A DNA stretch of 64,000 bases from NCBI RefSeq assembly GCF_018613695.1, contig NZ_JAGGPR010000009.1:124001-188000 (forward strand), in the 5' to 3' direction. Shown here piece after piece: positions 41,353 through 50,105 of this stretch (its first letter is position 1; every line of letters begins with the position of its first letter). The position numbers and the translations under genes are program-made. Source of the stretch: Arthrobacter sp. ISL-95 (lineage in GTDB: Bacteria; Actinomycetota; Actinomycetes; Actinomycetales; Micrococcaceae). The notes beneath the pieces were generated by a model. The model did not search any database and was not told the DNA's origin. It was given only the letters and a program-made list of their open reading frames with translations.

Positions 41353-42434
41353 TTCCCGCTCCTCGGGGTCGAGTCTGGTGCCGTTACCGCCTGGGCGGCG
41401 AGGCCGGCGTCGTCAGCTTTTGCGTTCGCAGCCAAAGACCGCTTACGACGGCGGCGGCTGGCTGTGCCGCGATCGTCGCCGTTGGTGGCGATACGGCGCG
41501 AGATCAGCCAGTTCACGATGCCGAAGAGCAGGATGATCAGGAACAGGAGCCAGGCGATGGTGGAAGCCTTGCCGAAGTTCTGCCGCTGGAAAGCCATCTC
41601 CCACAGGTACAGCACGGTGGTCTGGAACTGGCGCGCCGTTCCGCCCGCCGCCACAGGATCGAAAAGCCGGGGCTCAGTGAAGATCTGCAGCCCGCCAATG
41701 GTCGCGGTGACAATGACGAACACCATGGTGGGCCGGATGCTCGGCAGCGTGATGCTGAAAAAGCGGCGGAAGGACCCGGCGCCGTCGATTGCTGCGGACT
41801 CGTAGATATCGCGCGGCACCGACTGCATGGCGGCCAGAAGGATCAGGGCGTTGTAGCCGGTCCAGCGCCAGTTCACCATGGTGGCGATGGCGATGTGGCT
41901 GGGAAGGGTGTCGTTCTTCCACATAATGGGGTCGATGCCGAAGCTGGACAGGATGTTGTTGATGAGCCCGTACTGCTCGCCGAACATGTTGGTGAAGATC
42001 ATGGCGACAGCCACGGGAGTGACAACGTAGGGGAGCAGGATGCTCATGCGCCAGAAGGTCTTGGCGCGGAGGTTCTGATCCAGCACCGCGGCGATGATGG
42101 TGGCCATGATCAGCTGGGGAATGGTGGAGATCAGGAAAATGCTGACGGTGTTGAACAGGGAGTTCCAGAAAAACCTGTCCTGAAGAACCTCGGCGAAGTT
42201 CTGGAATCCCACGAACTCGCCCTGGCCTTTGAGCAGGTGCCAGTCGAAGAGCGAGACGAAGAACGTATAGCCCAGGGGAAAGAGGCCCACCAGGGCAAAC
42301 AGGATGAAGAACGGGGCAATGTAGAAGTACGGGGACGCCTTCATGTCGAAGACGTTGAGGCGCTGGCGGAACGTCGGTTTCGGTTTGGTGGCGGCCGTTC
42401 TATCGGCAGCCGGGCGGTTCAATGTGGTGGTCAT
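41349..42434 (-). CDS. Carbohydrate ABC transporter permease (MalF type)
   Basis: A 361-residue permease with about six helices after a polar N-terminus, and the EAA loop DIYESAAIDGAGSFRRFFSI. A long charged C-terminal tail (RRIATNGDDRGTASRRRRKR) is unusual in length for the family. It is the second gene of the beta-glucoside operon, between the binding-protein and MalG-type genes. Confidence 0.92.
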   Translation of the reverse strand: MTTTLNRPAADRTAATKPKPTFRQRLNVFDMKASPYFYIAPFFILFALVGLFPLGYTFFVSLFDWHLLKGQGEFVGFQNFAEVLQDRFFWNSLFNTVSIFLISTIPQLIMATIIAAVLDQNLRAKTFWRMSILLPYVVTPVAVAMIFTNMFGEQYGLINNILSSFGIDPIMWKNDTLPSHIAIATMVNWRWTGYNALILLAAMQSVPRDIYESAAIDGAGSFRRFFSITLPSIRPTMVFVIVTATIGGLQIFTEPRLFDPVAAGGTARQFQTTVLYLWEMAFQRQNFGKASTIAWLLFLIILLFGIVNWLISRRIATNGDDRGTASRRRRKRSLAANAKADDAGLAAQAVTAPDSTPRSGK

Positions 42435-42497
42435 GGTCGGGTCTCAGACTCTGTGAGGGGGCCTCCGGTTTCCCGGAGGCCCCACGGCCGGGTGCTG

Positions 42498-43814
42498 CTA
42501 GTTGTTGACCACGAGGTCGTTGAGGAGCTTGACGGCTTCATTCCAGGCTTCATCGGCGGTGCCCTTGCCCGAATCGAGCATCTTGAGGGCGGGACCGAAC
42601 ACGTTCTCCTGGATCACAGAGTCATCCGGACCCTTGAACTGGGCGGTGACACCCTCGGCGCGTGACTCAAAGATTGCGCCGTACGGAGCGTTGTTGAACA
42701 GTTCGTTCGGCTTTGCTGCTTCCACGATCTTTGCCTGTGCTTCGAGGGTGCTCGGGAAGTTGTTCGCCGCAGCGGACTGCTTGATCTGCTGCTCAGGTGC
42801 GGTCAGCCATGCTGCCAGCTTGGCTGCTTCAGCGGGGTGCTTGGAGGACTTGGGGACCGAGAGGAAAGCGCCGCCCCAGTTGGAGGCACCGCCGGGGAAG
42901 ACATCTGCTACGTCCCAGCCACTTGCTGCTCCGCCGCCTGCTGACTCAAGCTGGCCCTTGATAGTGCCCAGCATCCACGCCGGGCAAACGTGCGTGGCGA
43001 AGGAACCGTCCACGAATGCCTTGCCGTTGCCCCAGTCGAACTGGGTCTGGTTGGAGGACAGGCCATCAGCAGTGCCGGCGGCGAGCATGTCGAACTTTGC
43101 CCGCATCTCCTTGTTGCCCTCAACGTTCAGCTTGCCGTCTTTGGTGTAGTAACCTTCGTCCATCTGGTTGACCATGGAGTTCCACACGAAGCCGGACTGG
43201 TCATACCAGGCCTTGCCCGTAGCCTCTTTGTACTGGCGGCCCAGCTTGAAGTACGTTTCCCAGCTTGCGTCCTTGCCGCCGAACAGTTCGGCCACCTTTT
43301 CGCGATCACTCGGCAGACCGGCAGCTTCAAAGAGTTTGCCGTTGAAGCACAATGCCTGCGGTCCGATGTCTGTGCCGTAACCGATCACGCGGCCGTTGGG
43401 GTCGGTGCCCTGCTTGTACTTCCAGTCCACCCAGTTGCTCTTGATGTCTTCGGCGCCGTGCTCCTTGAGGTCCACGAACTGGTCCGAGACCTCCATGATG
43501 GAGCCGAGCCAGCCTTCCTCGATGGCCGTGACGTCGCTGAGCCCGGAGCCTGCGGCCAGCTTGGTGAACGCATCGGTCCTGGCGTTGGAACCGCGGTCAA
43601 TGTTGGTGGCCTCGATGGTGACGCCGGGGTTCTGCTTCTCATATTCGGCATACAGGTCGTCGTATCCGAAGGTGCCGAACGTCGTCACGGTCAGTGTGAC
43701 GGGGTTGTCGGCGCTCGCCGCTTTATCGCCGCCACCGCTGCAGCCTGCCGCCACGAGGGCAAGAGAGGCTACGCCGGCCAGGGCAGTGAATTTCCTTAGT
43801 CGCGAAAACTCCAC
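42498..43814 (-). CDS. Sugar-binding lipoprotein of the ABC transporter
   Basis: A 438-residue extracellular solute-binding protein (family 1). It has a basic N-terminus, a hydrophobic core and the lipobox LVAAGC, so it is anchored outside the membrane. Typical features include TLTVTTFGTFGYDDLYAEYE and the C-terminal SGKGTADEAWNEAVKLLND. It should capture an oligosaccharide or beta-glucoside. The GTG at 43814 is chosen because AAAGGAG lies 5 nt upstream and the signal peptide begins there. First gene of the operon, with promoter and operators at 43857-43926. Confidence 0.92.
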   Translation of the reverse strand: MEFSRLRKFTALAGVASLALVAAGCSGGGDKAASADNPVTLTVTTFGTFGYDDLYAEYEKQNPGVTIEATNIDRGSNARTDAFTKLAAGSGLSDVTAIEEGWLGSIMEVSDQFVDLKEHGAEDIKSNWVDWKYKQGTDPNGRVIGYGTDIGPQALCFNGKLFEAAGLPSDREKVAELFGGKDASWETYFKLGRQYKEATGKAWYDQSGFVWNSMVNQMDEGYYTKDGKLNVEGNKEMRAKFDMLAAGTADGLSSNQTQFDWGNGKAFVDGSFATHVCPAWMLGTIKGQLESAGGGAASGWDVADVFPGGASNWGGAFLSVPKSSKHPAEAAKLAAWLTAPEQQIKQSAAANNFPSTLEAQAKIVEAAKPNELFNNAPYGAIFESRAEGVTAQFKGPDDSVIQENVFGPALKMLDSGKGTADEAWNEAVKLLNDLVVNN

Positions 43815-43856
43815 GATCACTCCTTTGTGTGTTCGAGCGACCGTACGCCTAGGGCG

Positions 43857-43926
43857 AGAGAGCGCTCTCTGGGATGTGGGACCAATGTATGTGCTGCAAG
43901 TCACGTACGTCAAGAGAGCGCTCTCT
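43857..43926 (-). promoter_or_regulatory. Promoter and twin LacI operators of the beta-glucoside operon
   Basis: AGAGAGCGCTCTCT occurs twice as a perfect 14-bp palindrome, at 43857-43870 and 43913-43926, with centres 56 bp apart. Between them, on the minus strand, TTGACG (43908-43913) and TACATT (43884-43889) form a -35/-10 pair with an 18-bp spacer. One operator touches the -35 element and the other covers the expected transcription start, so a repressor looped across both would block the promoter. Confidence 0.75.
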
Positions 43927-44121
43927 CGAGGATGCTGTGTGTCTCCGCAAGTCCGCTCGATGAGTGCTCTCCACCAACCCTCGCCGAGGGGTTAGCTCTT
44001 GGGGCTATGGAGGGTTGTTGCTGCTGAGAGCTCGCCCCTCGGTGAGTGCTTTCTTCCGAAATCTGATGCCCACGGGTCCTGAACACGTCACGTTCGGCCC
44101 TCGATCAGCCACCAGCAGTGT

Positions 44122-44127
44122 TAGCGT
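44122..44127 (+). promoter_or_regulatory. -10 box of leaderless transcript (alpha/beta hydrolase)
   Basis: TAGCGT lies 6 nt before the GTG at 44134, which is also where family homology starts. Confidence 0.5.
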
Positions 44128-44133
44128 CCGAGG

Positions 44134-44958
44134 GTGCATTATGTTGACTACGGGTCGGGAACCCCAATTTTGATCATCCACGGATTCTGCGTCGATCATC
44201 GGCTTTTGCTGGAGCTCGACCCCGTGTTCGATGCCCACGGCCATTGGCGGCGGGTGTACGTGGACTTGCCGGGCATGGGCCAATCCACGGCAGGGCCCGA
44301 GATCGACAGCGCGGATGCCGTGGCCGAAGCAGTCGTCTCCTTTGCCCGGACGACTTTCGCTGACGAAAGGTTCGCAGTCCTCGGCAACTCCTTCGGTGGC
44401 ATGATCGCCCGTCACCTGGTGGCCGAATTCGGGGAACAAGTACTGGGCCTGGCGCTCCTATGCCCAGTGGTCGTTGCGGATCATGGGTCCCGAACCGTGC
44501 CTGCCCGAACAGTGCTCCAAACAGACCCGACCCTGTTGGCGGCCTTGGATCCCGTGGACGCTGCCGACTATGAAGCCATGGCCGTGGTCCAATCCCCTGA
44601 GAATTGGTGTCGTTTCCGGGACGCAGCTCTGCCGGGGTTCCGGGTCTTCGATCAATCAGCGGTCCAACGGATCTCCAGCAACTACGCACTCCGTGCCGAA
44701 CCGGAAGATCGCTTCGCCAACTTTCAAGGACCGGCGCTGATCCTCGCCGGGCGTCAGGATCATGTGGTGGGGTATGAAGATCAGCTCGCCCTGGCAGGTA
44801 GCTATCCGCAGGCCACTGTTGCAGTCCTTGACCGTGCCGGTCATAACGCGCACTTGGATCAACCTGCGCTAACGGCTGCCCTCCTTGGGGAGTGGTTGGA
44901 GCGGGTCCAGGAATGGAAGAGGGAAGATCAGCGGGCGCAAACGAATCGCGTACATTAA
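44134..44958 (+). CDS. Alpha/beta hydrolase
   Basis: A 274-residue alpha/beta-fold hydrolase. HGFC near residue 17 forms the oxyanion region, GNSFGGM near residue 88 carries the nucleophile serine in a G-x-S-x-G elbow, an aspartate is in AGRQDHVVG, and the histidine in DRAGHNAHLDQP. Substrate unknown; the group includes esterases and C-C bond hydrolases. The GTG start is supported by a -10-like box 6 nt upstream. It stands alone, divergent from the beta-glucoside operon. Confidence 0.87.
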   Translation: MHYVDYGSGTPILIIHGFCVDHRLLLELDPVFDAHGHWRRVYVDLPGMGQSTAGPEIDSADAVAEAVVSFARTTFADERFAVLGNSFGGMIARHLVAEFGEQVLGLALLCPVVVADHGSRTVPARTVLQTDPTLLAALDPVDAADYEAMAVVQSPENWCRFRDAALPGFRVFDQSAVQRISSNYALRAEPEDRFANFQGPALILAGRQDHVVGYEDQLALAGSYPQATVAVLDRAGHNAHLDQPALTAALLGEWLERVQEWKREDQRAQTNRVH

Positions 44959-45078
44959 GACCCGGTTTGGGGGCGCCGTGGAGGTGGCCGGCGACGCCTG
45001 GTGAGGATCCGATGGGCTGGTTCGGTTAACGCAAATACCCTCAAATCTGGGCTAGCTGTGATCGTGTACTGAAGCCCC

Positions 45079-46434
45079 CTACTTCCCCTTCTTCCCGCCC
45101 CTCTTAGCCGCAGCGTTCATCGCCGACTTCACCGCAGGCGGCAGCCCCGCCGTCTCGGTTTCCGGCTCGGCGACGGTTCCGCGCCAGCGAGCCAGCCCCT
45201 TCATACCGTGGTAAATCACCAGGGCAGCGGCGGAACCAAGGGCAATGCCCGTGAACTTCAGCTCGCCAATCGTCCAGGTGTAGTCCGCGATGCCGATGAT
45301 CAGAGCAACAGCGGCCGTCGTCAGGTTGATCGGGTTGGAGAAGTTGACCTTGTTCTGCACCCAGATTTTCACGCCGAGCACGCCGATCATGCCGTACAGC
45401 ATGGTCGCGGCGCCACCCAGGACACCGGCCGGAACGGTGGCGATCAGTTCGCCGAATTTCGGGGAGAAGCTCAGCAGGATGGCGAAGATACCGGCCACCC
45501 AGTAGGCCGCCGTCGAGTAGACCTTGGTAGCAGCCATGACGCCGATGTTCTCCGCGTACGTCGTGGTACCGGAGCCGCCGCCGAAACCGGCAAGTACGGT
45601 CGCGGCGCCGTCGGCCATCAGCGCGCGGCCGGAGACGCCGTCGAGGTTCTGGCCTGTCATCGCGGCCACTGACTTCACGTGCCCCACGTTCTCAGCAACG
45701 AGCACCAGGACGACCGGCACGAACAGGCCCACTACGCCGATGTGGAATTCAGGCGTCTGGAACAGCGGCAGGCCAACCCAAGCGGCGGCATCCATCTTTT
45801 CGTAGGACACTTCGCCGCGCATCATCGCCACGACGTACCCCACCACAACACCCACCAGGATGCTCAGTCGGCCCAGAATTCCGCGGAAAAGAACAGAAAC
45901 CAGGATGATCGTGACCAAGGTGATCAGGGCGGTAACGGGAGCGAGATCGAAGTTGGCCTTCGCGGCCGGCGCCAGGTTCAGGCCGATCAGCGCCACAATG
46001 GCGCCGGTGACGATCGGCGGCATGAGCCGGTTGATCCATTCAGCGCCAAACTTTTGGACTACAGCGCCAATAAGCGCCAGTACGACGCCGGCAAGAACCA
46101 CGCCGCCCAAGGCGCCACTGACGCCGTACTGCTGCTGGGACGCCATGATAGGGGCGATGAACGCGAAGCTCGAACCAAGGTAGCTGGGCACCCGGCCCTT
46201 GGTGATGACCAGGAAGAGCAGGGTGCCAATGCCCGAGAAGAGCAGGGTGGTTGCCGGGGGCATGCCCGTGATGATGGGGACCAGGAACGTGGCGCCGAAC
46301 ATGGCAACCACATGCTGCATGCCGATGCCGATGGTCAGGGGCCAGGCGAGCCGCTCGTCGGGAGCCACCACATGGCCGGGGCGGATGGACTTGCCGTTGC
46401 CGTGGAGCTTCCATTTGATGCCGAGCATGCTCAT
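45079..46434 (-). CDS. Uracil-xanthine permease family (NCS2) transporter
   Basis: A 451-residue NCS2 nucleobase:cation symporter with about 14 membrane segments in the 7+7 inverted repeat. Family residues include QHVVAMFGATFLVP (helix 1), the AENVGHVKSVAAMTG motif with the substrate-binding glutamate (helix 8), and GGSGTTTYAENIGVMAATKV (helix 10). The AENVGH and TTYAEN motifs favour uracil over purines. The ATG has GAGGAAGG 7 nt upstream; TACTCT further upstream may be the -10. It lies downstream of the GH26-like/OpgC-like gene on the opposite-strand side of the hydrolase. Confidence 0.92.
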   Translation of the reverse strand: MSMLGIKWKLHGNGKSIRPGHVVAPDERLAWPLTIGIGMQHVVAMFGATFLVPIITGMPPATTLLFSGIGTLLFLVITKGRVPSYLGSSFAFIAPIMASQQQYGVSGALGGVVLAGVVLALIGAVVQKFGAEWINRLMPPIVTGAIVALIGLNLAPAAKANFDLAPVTALITLVTIILVSVLFRGILGRLSILVGVVVGYVVAMMRGEVSYEKMDAAAWVGLPLFQTPEFHIGVVGLFVPVVLVLVAENVGHVKSVAAMTGQNLDGVSGRALMADGAATVLAGFGGGSGTTTYAENIGVMAATKVYSTAAYWVAGIFAILLSFSPKFGELIATVPAGVLGGAATMLYGMIGVLGVKIWVQNKVNFSNPINLTTAAVALIIGIADYTWTIGELKFTGIALGSAAALVIYHGMKGLARWRGTVAEPETETAGLPPAVKSAMNAAAKRGGKKGK

Positions 46435-46507
46435 GGCGGGGCCTTCCTCAGAAGAGTATTGAGATTCGGTGCAACATTACCGCCAAACGCGCCCACGCAA
46501 CGCTCCC

Positions 46508-49015
46508 TTAGCGGGGTACCAACCTGAACAGGAACTTGGACTTCACCATCACCCAAAGAATGGTGAGCAGCGCGATGTACACGGCAGTGTTCAGCCAGAG
46601 GTTGCCGTCCCGCAAAACGGGGATGTTTGCGATGGCCACAATGAAGAACACGTGCATGATGAACACGTAGAGCGTGGCTTGGCCCAGAGGTATGAAGAAC
46701 CATCCAACGGCACGTGACAGCGGCTTCCAGAAAGCGCTCAACAACGCGTACAAGGCGATGGTGATGAGGAAGACGTTGAGCACCCGCCCCGGGCCGAGGT
46801 AGGTCCGGCTGAAGAAGGTGTCGTAGACATACCGGAACGTCGCCTCCGGGATCAGCGCGAGCCGGATGTCCAGCTGGTTGGTCAAATAAGGGCCGCTCCA
46901 GGAGAAAACGGCGCAGGCTGCAGCCAGGAAAATACACACTGCCAGCAACAGTCGCTGGCGCGGGTTGGCAAACCACTCAATGATCTGACGCCGATAGAAC
47001 CCGGCGGTCATCCCTACAACGAACAGGAGCTGCCATACGAGAAGCGGGAAGGAATCCTCGAACTGCGAGGGCAGCAAACGGAAGCGGAAGATCGAACCTG
47101 CAATGTAGAGGCCGACACTGAGCGTAAGGACCAACCATGTGAATCCGCGGGACAGGGCCACGAGGATCAGCGGGCTGATGAGCAGAAGGACCACGTAAAG
47201 TCCCATGATGTTGAACTGCCAAGGCCCAACCTGCAACAAGAGCAGAGCCGGGATGAGACCTTGCGGCACGGGGAACTGCAGCAGTCCCTCCATCCCGGCG
47301 TAGAGGTTGTACGTAGTGCCCGCAGCTGCGCGACCTGCCCCGCCGGTTCCTTGATCGGTGAAGGTTGTGACCGCTGCGGCATTGATGAAAGGAAGCAGGC
47401 TCAGCCCGTACACGATCAGGACCACGGCCAGGGCTGTGAAGTACAACTTCCAGGCGCGCTTGGTGGTCCCGTCCACAACATCACCAAGGTCGGTTGCTAT
47501 TCGGGGACCGTAAACCATTCCCAGGACAACCCCGGAAAGCATGACGAACAGTTCCGCGCCGGAGACCACCCCCAAGGTCTCCTGGCTGAGCAGTTGGAAC
47601 ACGGAGTTGATGCCCACGTGGTTGACCACCACAAATACGATTGCCAGGCCCCGGAGCATGTCGATCCGCGCATCGCGCTTGCCCGTACCGGTGTAGGACC
47701 ACTTTCTGGCGAAGGCCCTCGAGGACAGTAGCCACAACGCCGAAACAGCAATCAGCACAGACCCGGCCGAAGCCCACGCGGCCCAGCCCTGGATGACGGT
47801 TCCTGTTTTCGGCTGGGGAGCCTCAACGCCAGGCACGTTCTCCAAGCCCTTCTCAGTGACCGGTCCAATGGTGAGGCCGGAGGTGTCCAAAGAGGTTCGG
47901 AACGGGTCCGCCAGGAAAGGCTCCGCAGTGGCCCTCCAGTCAATGGGCACCCGGCCTGGTTCGCGCACATCGGTGGTTTCGTTCCAGACCACTGCCCGGA
48001 CGGCCCCATTGTCGGGCTCCGCGACAGAGGCGAAAACCTGGTGCCACCACGTTTCCTTGACGTCGAGCTCGGCGGCGCCGCCAGCTCCGGGCGAGTAGAA
48101 AGCCCCGGTTTCAACCAAGAGGGGCTTACTGCGGGCCTGTACGTAGGTGCTGTAAAAATTGTCGGTTCCGGCCCCGCCACTGAGGGTCCCGCCGCCGGAT
48201 GCATGCAGGGCGTCATTGAATTCGCCCGCCGCGGGCAGGGTGTTGCTGGCCGCGCCGGCGCCCGTGGTGTCGTGATAGACAGACAATCCAACCCAGTCCA
48301 CCACGTCATCGCCCGGGTAATACGGCTCAAATGCCGAGTCATCCTGATCCCACACGCCATTACCGCTCGTGTCCACCGACGCCAAGGGCACACCCTTGGA
48401 AGGAGCGGACGTGGCTGCCTGGAAGGGGTAGTCCTTTTCCGCAGTCGGAGACCAAACCATCACTGGATCGGGGAGCGTGGCCCTGAGCGCTGCAGCAACT
48501 TTGTCGAAAGCAGCCCGATAAGCTTCCGGTTCCTGCCCCCAGCTGACCCACGGGGCGTTCATTTCCGGTGCGAAGCGGACGAACACTTTCCCTCGGAAGC
48601 CAGCTGCCGCCGTCGTGATTTGACGCGCAAAAGCGGACGCGACGTCGTCGTTGATGTCCTTCAGGCCAATCGCGGGGCGGACCGTGAGCAGTGCATGCGA
48701 GCCTTGGTCCGCGATCTGGGAGAAGTAGCCCTTCAGGTATTCGCGGCCACCGTCTTCCAAGGGCAGGGCAACATTCTGGCCGTAGAGTGCCGCTGGCGCA
48801 CCGAGTCGCTGGGCGTAGTCCGCTGCTGAATCCTGGTCCCAGTCCAGCAAGGCCCCAAAGAACCGTGCTCCAGGATCTTCGAGGCTGGGCTGCTGCTGAA
48901 GGGAATCCGCCTGAACCGAGGCCCAAGCCTGCCCGGTAGGCATCAGGAACATCACCAAAACCATGGCAAGAACAGCCAGCGCCCGCCGACGGGCCGCTAG
49001 GGGAAAGGTAGGCAT
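46508..49015 (-). CDS. GH26-like / OpgC-like acyltransferase fusion protein
   Basis: An 835-residue exported two-part protein. Residues 1-32 are a signal peptide. Residues about 45-385 resemble a family 26 glycoside hydrolase (mannanase-like): RFAPEMNAPWVSWGQ with the probable acid glutamate, VDWVGLSVYHD, and KPLLVETGAFYSP with the probable nucleophile glutamate. A membrane anchor near 412-430 leads to about 400 residues with roughly ten helices typical of OpgC/acyltransferase-3-like proteins (RIDMLRGLAIVFVVVNHVG, then AELFVMLSGVVLGMVYG). It likely binds or cuts an extracellular glycan and adds acyl or similar groups to it. AAGGGG precedes the ATG. Confidence 0.82.
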   Translation of the reverse strand: MPTFPLAARRRALAVLAMVLVMFLMPTGQAWASVQADSLQQQPSLEDPGARFFGALLDWDQDSAADYAQRLGAPAALYGQNVALPLEDGGREYLKGYFSQIADQGSHALLTVRPAIGLKDINDDVASAFARQITTAAAGFRGKVFVRFAPEMNAPWVSWGQEPEAYRAAFDKVAAALRATLPDPVMVWSPTAEKDYPFQAATSAPSKGVPLASVDTSGNGVWDQDDSAFEPYYPGDDVVDWVGLSVYHDTTGAGAASNTLPAAGEFNDALHASGGGTLSGGAGTDNFYSTYVQARSKPLLVETGAFYSPGAGGAAELDVKETWWHQVFASVAEPDNGAVRAVVWNETTDVREPGRVPIDWRATAEPFLADPFRTSLDTSGLTIGPVTEKGLENVPGVEAPQPKTGTVIQGWAAWASAGSVLIAVSALWLLSSRAFARKWSYTGTGKRDARIDMLRGLAIVFVVVNHVGINSVFQLLSQETLGVVSGAELFVMLSGVVLGMVYGPRIATDLGDVVDGTTKRAWKLYFTALAVVLIVYGLSLLPFINAAAVTTFTDQGTGGAGRAAAGTTYNLYAGMEGLLQFPVPQGLIPALLLLQVGPWQFNIMGLYVVLLLISPLILVALSRGFTWLVLTLSVGLYIAGSIFRFRLLPSQFEDSFPLLVWQLLFVVGMTAGFYRRQIIEWFANPRQRLLLAVCIFLAAACAVFSWSGPYLTNQLDIRLALIPEATFRYVYDTFFSRTYLGPGRVLNVFLITIALYALLSAFWKPLSRAVGWFFIPLGQATLYVFIMHVFFIVAIANIPVLRDGNLWLNTAVYIALLTILWVMVKSKFLFRLVPR

Positions 49016-49215
49016 CAGGCCCCTTCTGGTGTCGTCATTCCCACGGCTGAACGCCCCAACGGGTGGCAGCTCGTATGCATGATGCTACCCACTTTCGCGC
49101 TGTGCCCAACGTCACGGGCCGTCACGGGAAGAGGACAAGGGAAGTTGAAGTTGCAACCATGGAAAGCAGAAGTGCCCGGCCAGCTCAGGGCCAGGCCCAG
49201 CGAAAGGTTCACTAA

Positions 49216-49821
49216 ATGACGATCGCCCACGAAGAAGCAGTCATTGACGCCGCAGCAGTCGACGCCATTTTTGCCGAAGCCCGCACCGCAAACAGCTTCG
49301 CCGGTGAGGTCACCGACGAGCAAGCCCGCGCCATCTACGAGCTCACCAAGTTCGGCCCCACCGCCTTCAACTCCCAGCCGCTCCGCGTGACCTACGTCCG
49401 CTCGGACGAGGCCCGCGCCAAGCTGGTGGACTTCCTCTCCAACGGCAACAAGGCCAAAACCGCTTCCGCACCGCTGGTGGCCATCCTGTCCTACGACACT
49501 GACTGGCAGGGGCAGTGGGATAAGTTCCTCCCCGCGTACGGCGCGCCCAAGGCCATGTACGACGCCGATCCCGCTTTCGCCGCTGCTACGGGCAATAACA
49601 ACGCTCATTTGCAGGCCGGCTACTTCATCCTGGCCGTGCGCTCGCTCGGTTTCGCCGCCGGCCCGATGACCGGTGCCGACTTCTCCGCAATCGACGCCGA
49701 ATTCTTCCCGGCCGGCGATCAGAAGAGCTTCCTGGTGGTCAACATCGGCCAGCCCGGCCCGGACGCCTGGGGCGAAGCCAAGCCGAAGTTCGCTTACGAC
49801 GACGTTGTTCGCACCGTCTAA
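49216..49821 (+). CDS. Nitroreductase family protein, RutE/HadB-like malonic semialdehyde reductase
   Basis: A 201-residue flavin oxidoreductase of the nitroreductase fold. The family features are TKFGPTAFNSQPLRVTYV near residues 44-61, AHLQAGYFILAVRSLGFAAGPM near 133-154, and VVNIGQPG near the C-terminus. E. coli RutE of this subgroup reduces malonic semialdehyde in pyrimidine breakdown, but other rut genes are absent, so the physiological substrate is open. The ATG has AAAGG 9 nt upstream. A strong terminator follows 15 bp after the stop. Confidence 0.88.
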   Translation: MTIAHEEAVIDAAAVDAIFAEARTANSFAGEVTDEQARAIYELTKFGPTAFNSQPLRVTYVRSDEARAKLVDFLSNGNKAKTASAPLVAILSYDTDWQGQWDKFLPAYGAPKAMYDADPAFAAATGNNNAHLQAGYFILAVRSLGFAAGPMTGADFSAIDAEFFPAGDQKSFLVVNIGQPGPDAWGEAKPKFAYDDVVRTV

Positions 49822-49835
49822 GTTTTTCTCAGCAG

Positions 49836-49869
49836 AAACGCCCGCTCACCTTCCTGTGGGCGGGCGTTT
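49836..49869 (+). terminator. Rho-independent terminator of the nitroreductase gene
   Basis: A 14-bp stem (49836-49849 with 49856-49869, starting AAACGCCCGC and ending GCGGGCGTTT) has a 6-nt loop and ends in a TTTT run. It is the clearest intrinsic terminator in the window. Confidence 0.8.
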
Positions 49870-49897
49870 TGCGTCGCTGACGCGACCAGCCGAATGC

Positions 49898-50063
49898 TCT
49901 CTCACATCACTCGGGCTTGGGGCCATCGTTCTATCACTTCCGCTCGGGCCCGCCCGAATACTTGAATCGCGCTTTGGCCGAACCTGTAAGCATGTGAGAG
50001 AGGGATCGGGATTTAGGGCCGGTATGTGAGAGACGGTTGGCGTTTGCCCCGGGATGTGAGAGA
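49898..50063. repeat. Four copies of a TGTGAGAGA repeat before the 2H phosphoesterase
   Basis: ATGTGAGAGA occurs at 49992-50001, 50024-50033 and 50054-50063 (spacing 32 and 30 bp). An inverted copy, TCTCTCACAT, is at 49898-49907. They lie in the gap before the 2H phosphoesterase. The regular spacing, about three helical turns, would put the sites on one face of the DNA. Confidence 0.65.
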
Positions 50064-50093
50064 CAGTTTGTGCCGGGCGGGTGGGGCGGGTGA

Positions 50094-50099
50094 CAAACT
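50094..50099 (+). promoter_or_regulatory. -10 box of leaderless transcript (2H phosphoesterase)
   Basis: CAAACT lies 6 nt before the ATG at 50106; an ATG two codons earlier (50100) directly follows the box and is less likely. Confidence 0.45.
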
Positions 50100-50105
50100 A
50101 TGCCT

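Noticed and set aside
40432..41805. 457-codon open frame opposite the ABC permease genes
   Set aside because: It mirrors two clearly conserved permeases; its product has no recognisable domain and an unnatural His/Gln/Gly-rich composition.
42435..42497. Missing ABC ATPase gene
   Set aside because: Not a defect: actinobacterial sugar ABC operons often lack it and use a shared MsiK ATPase.
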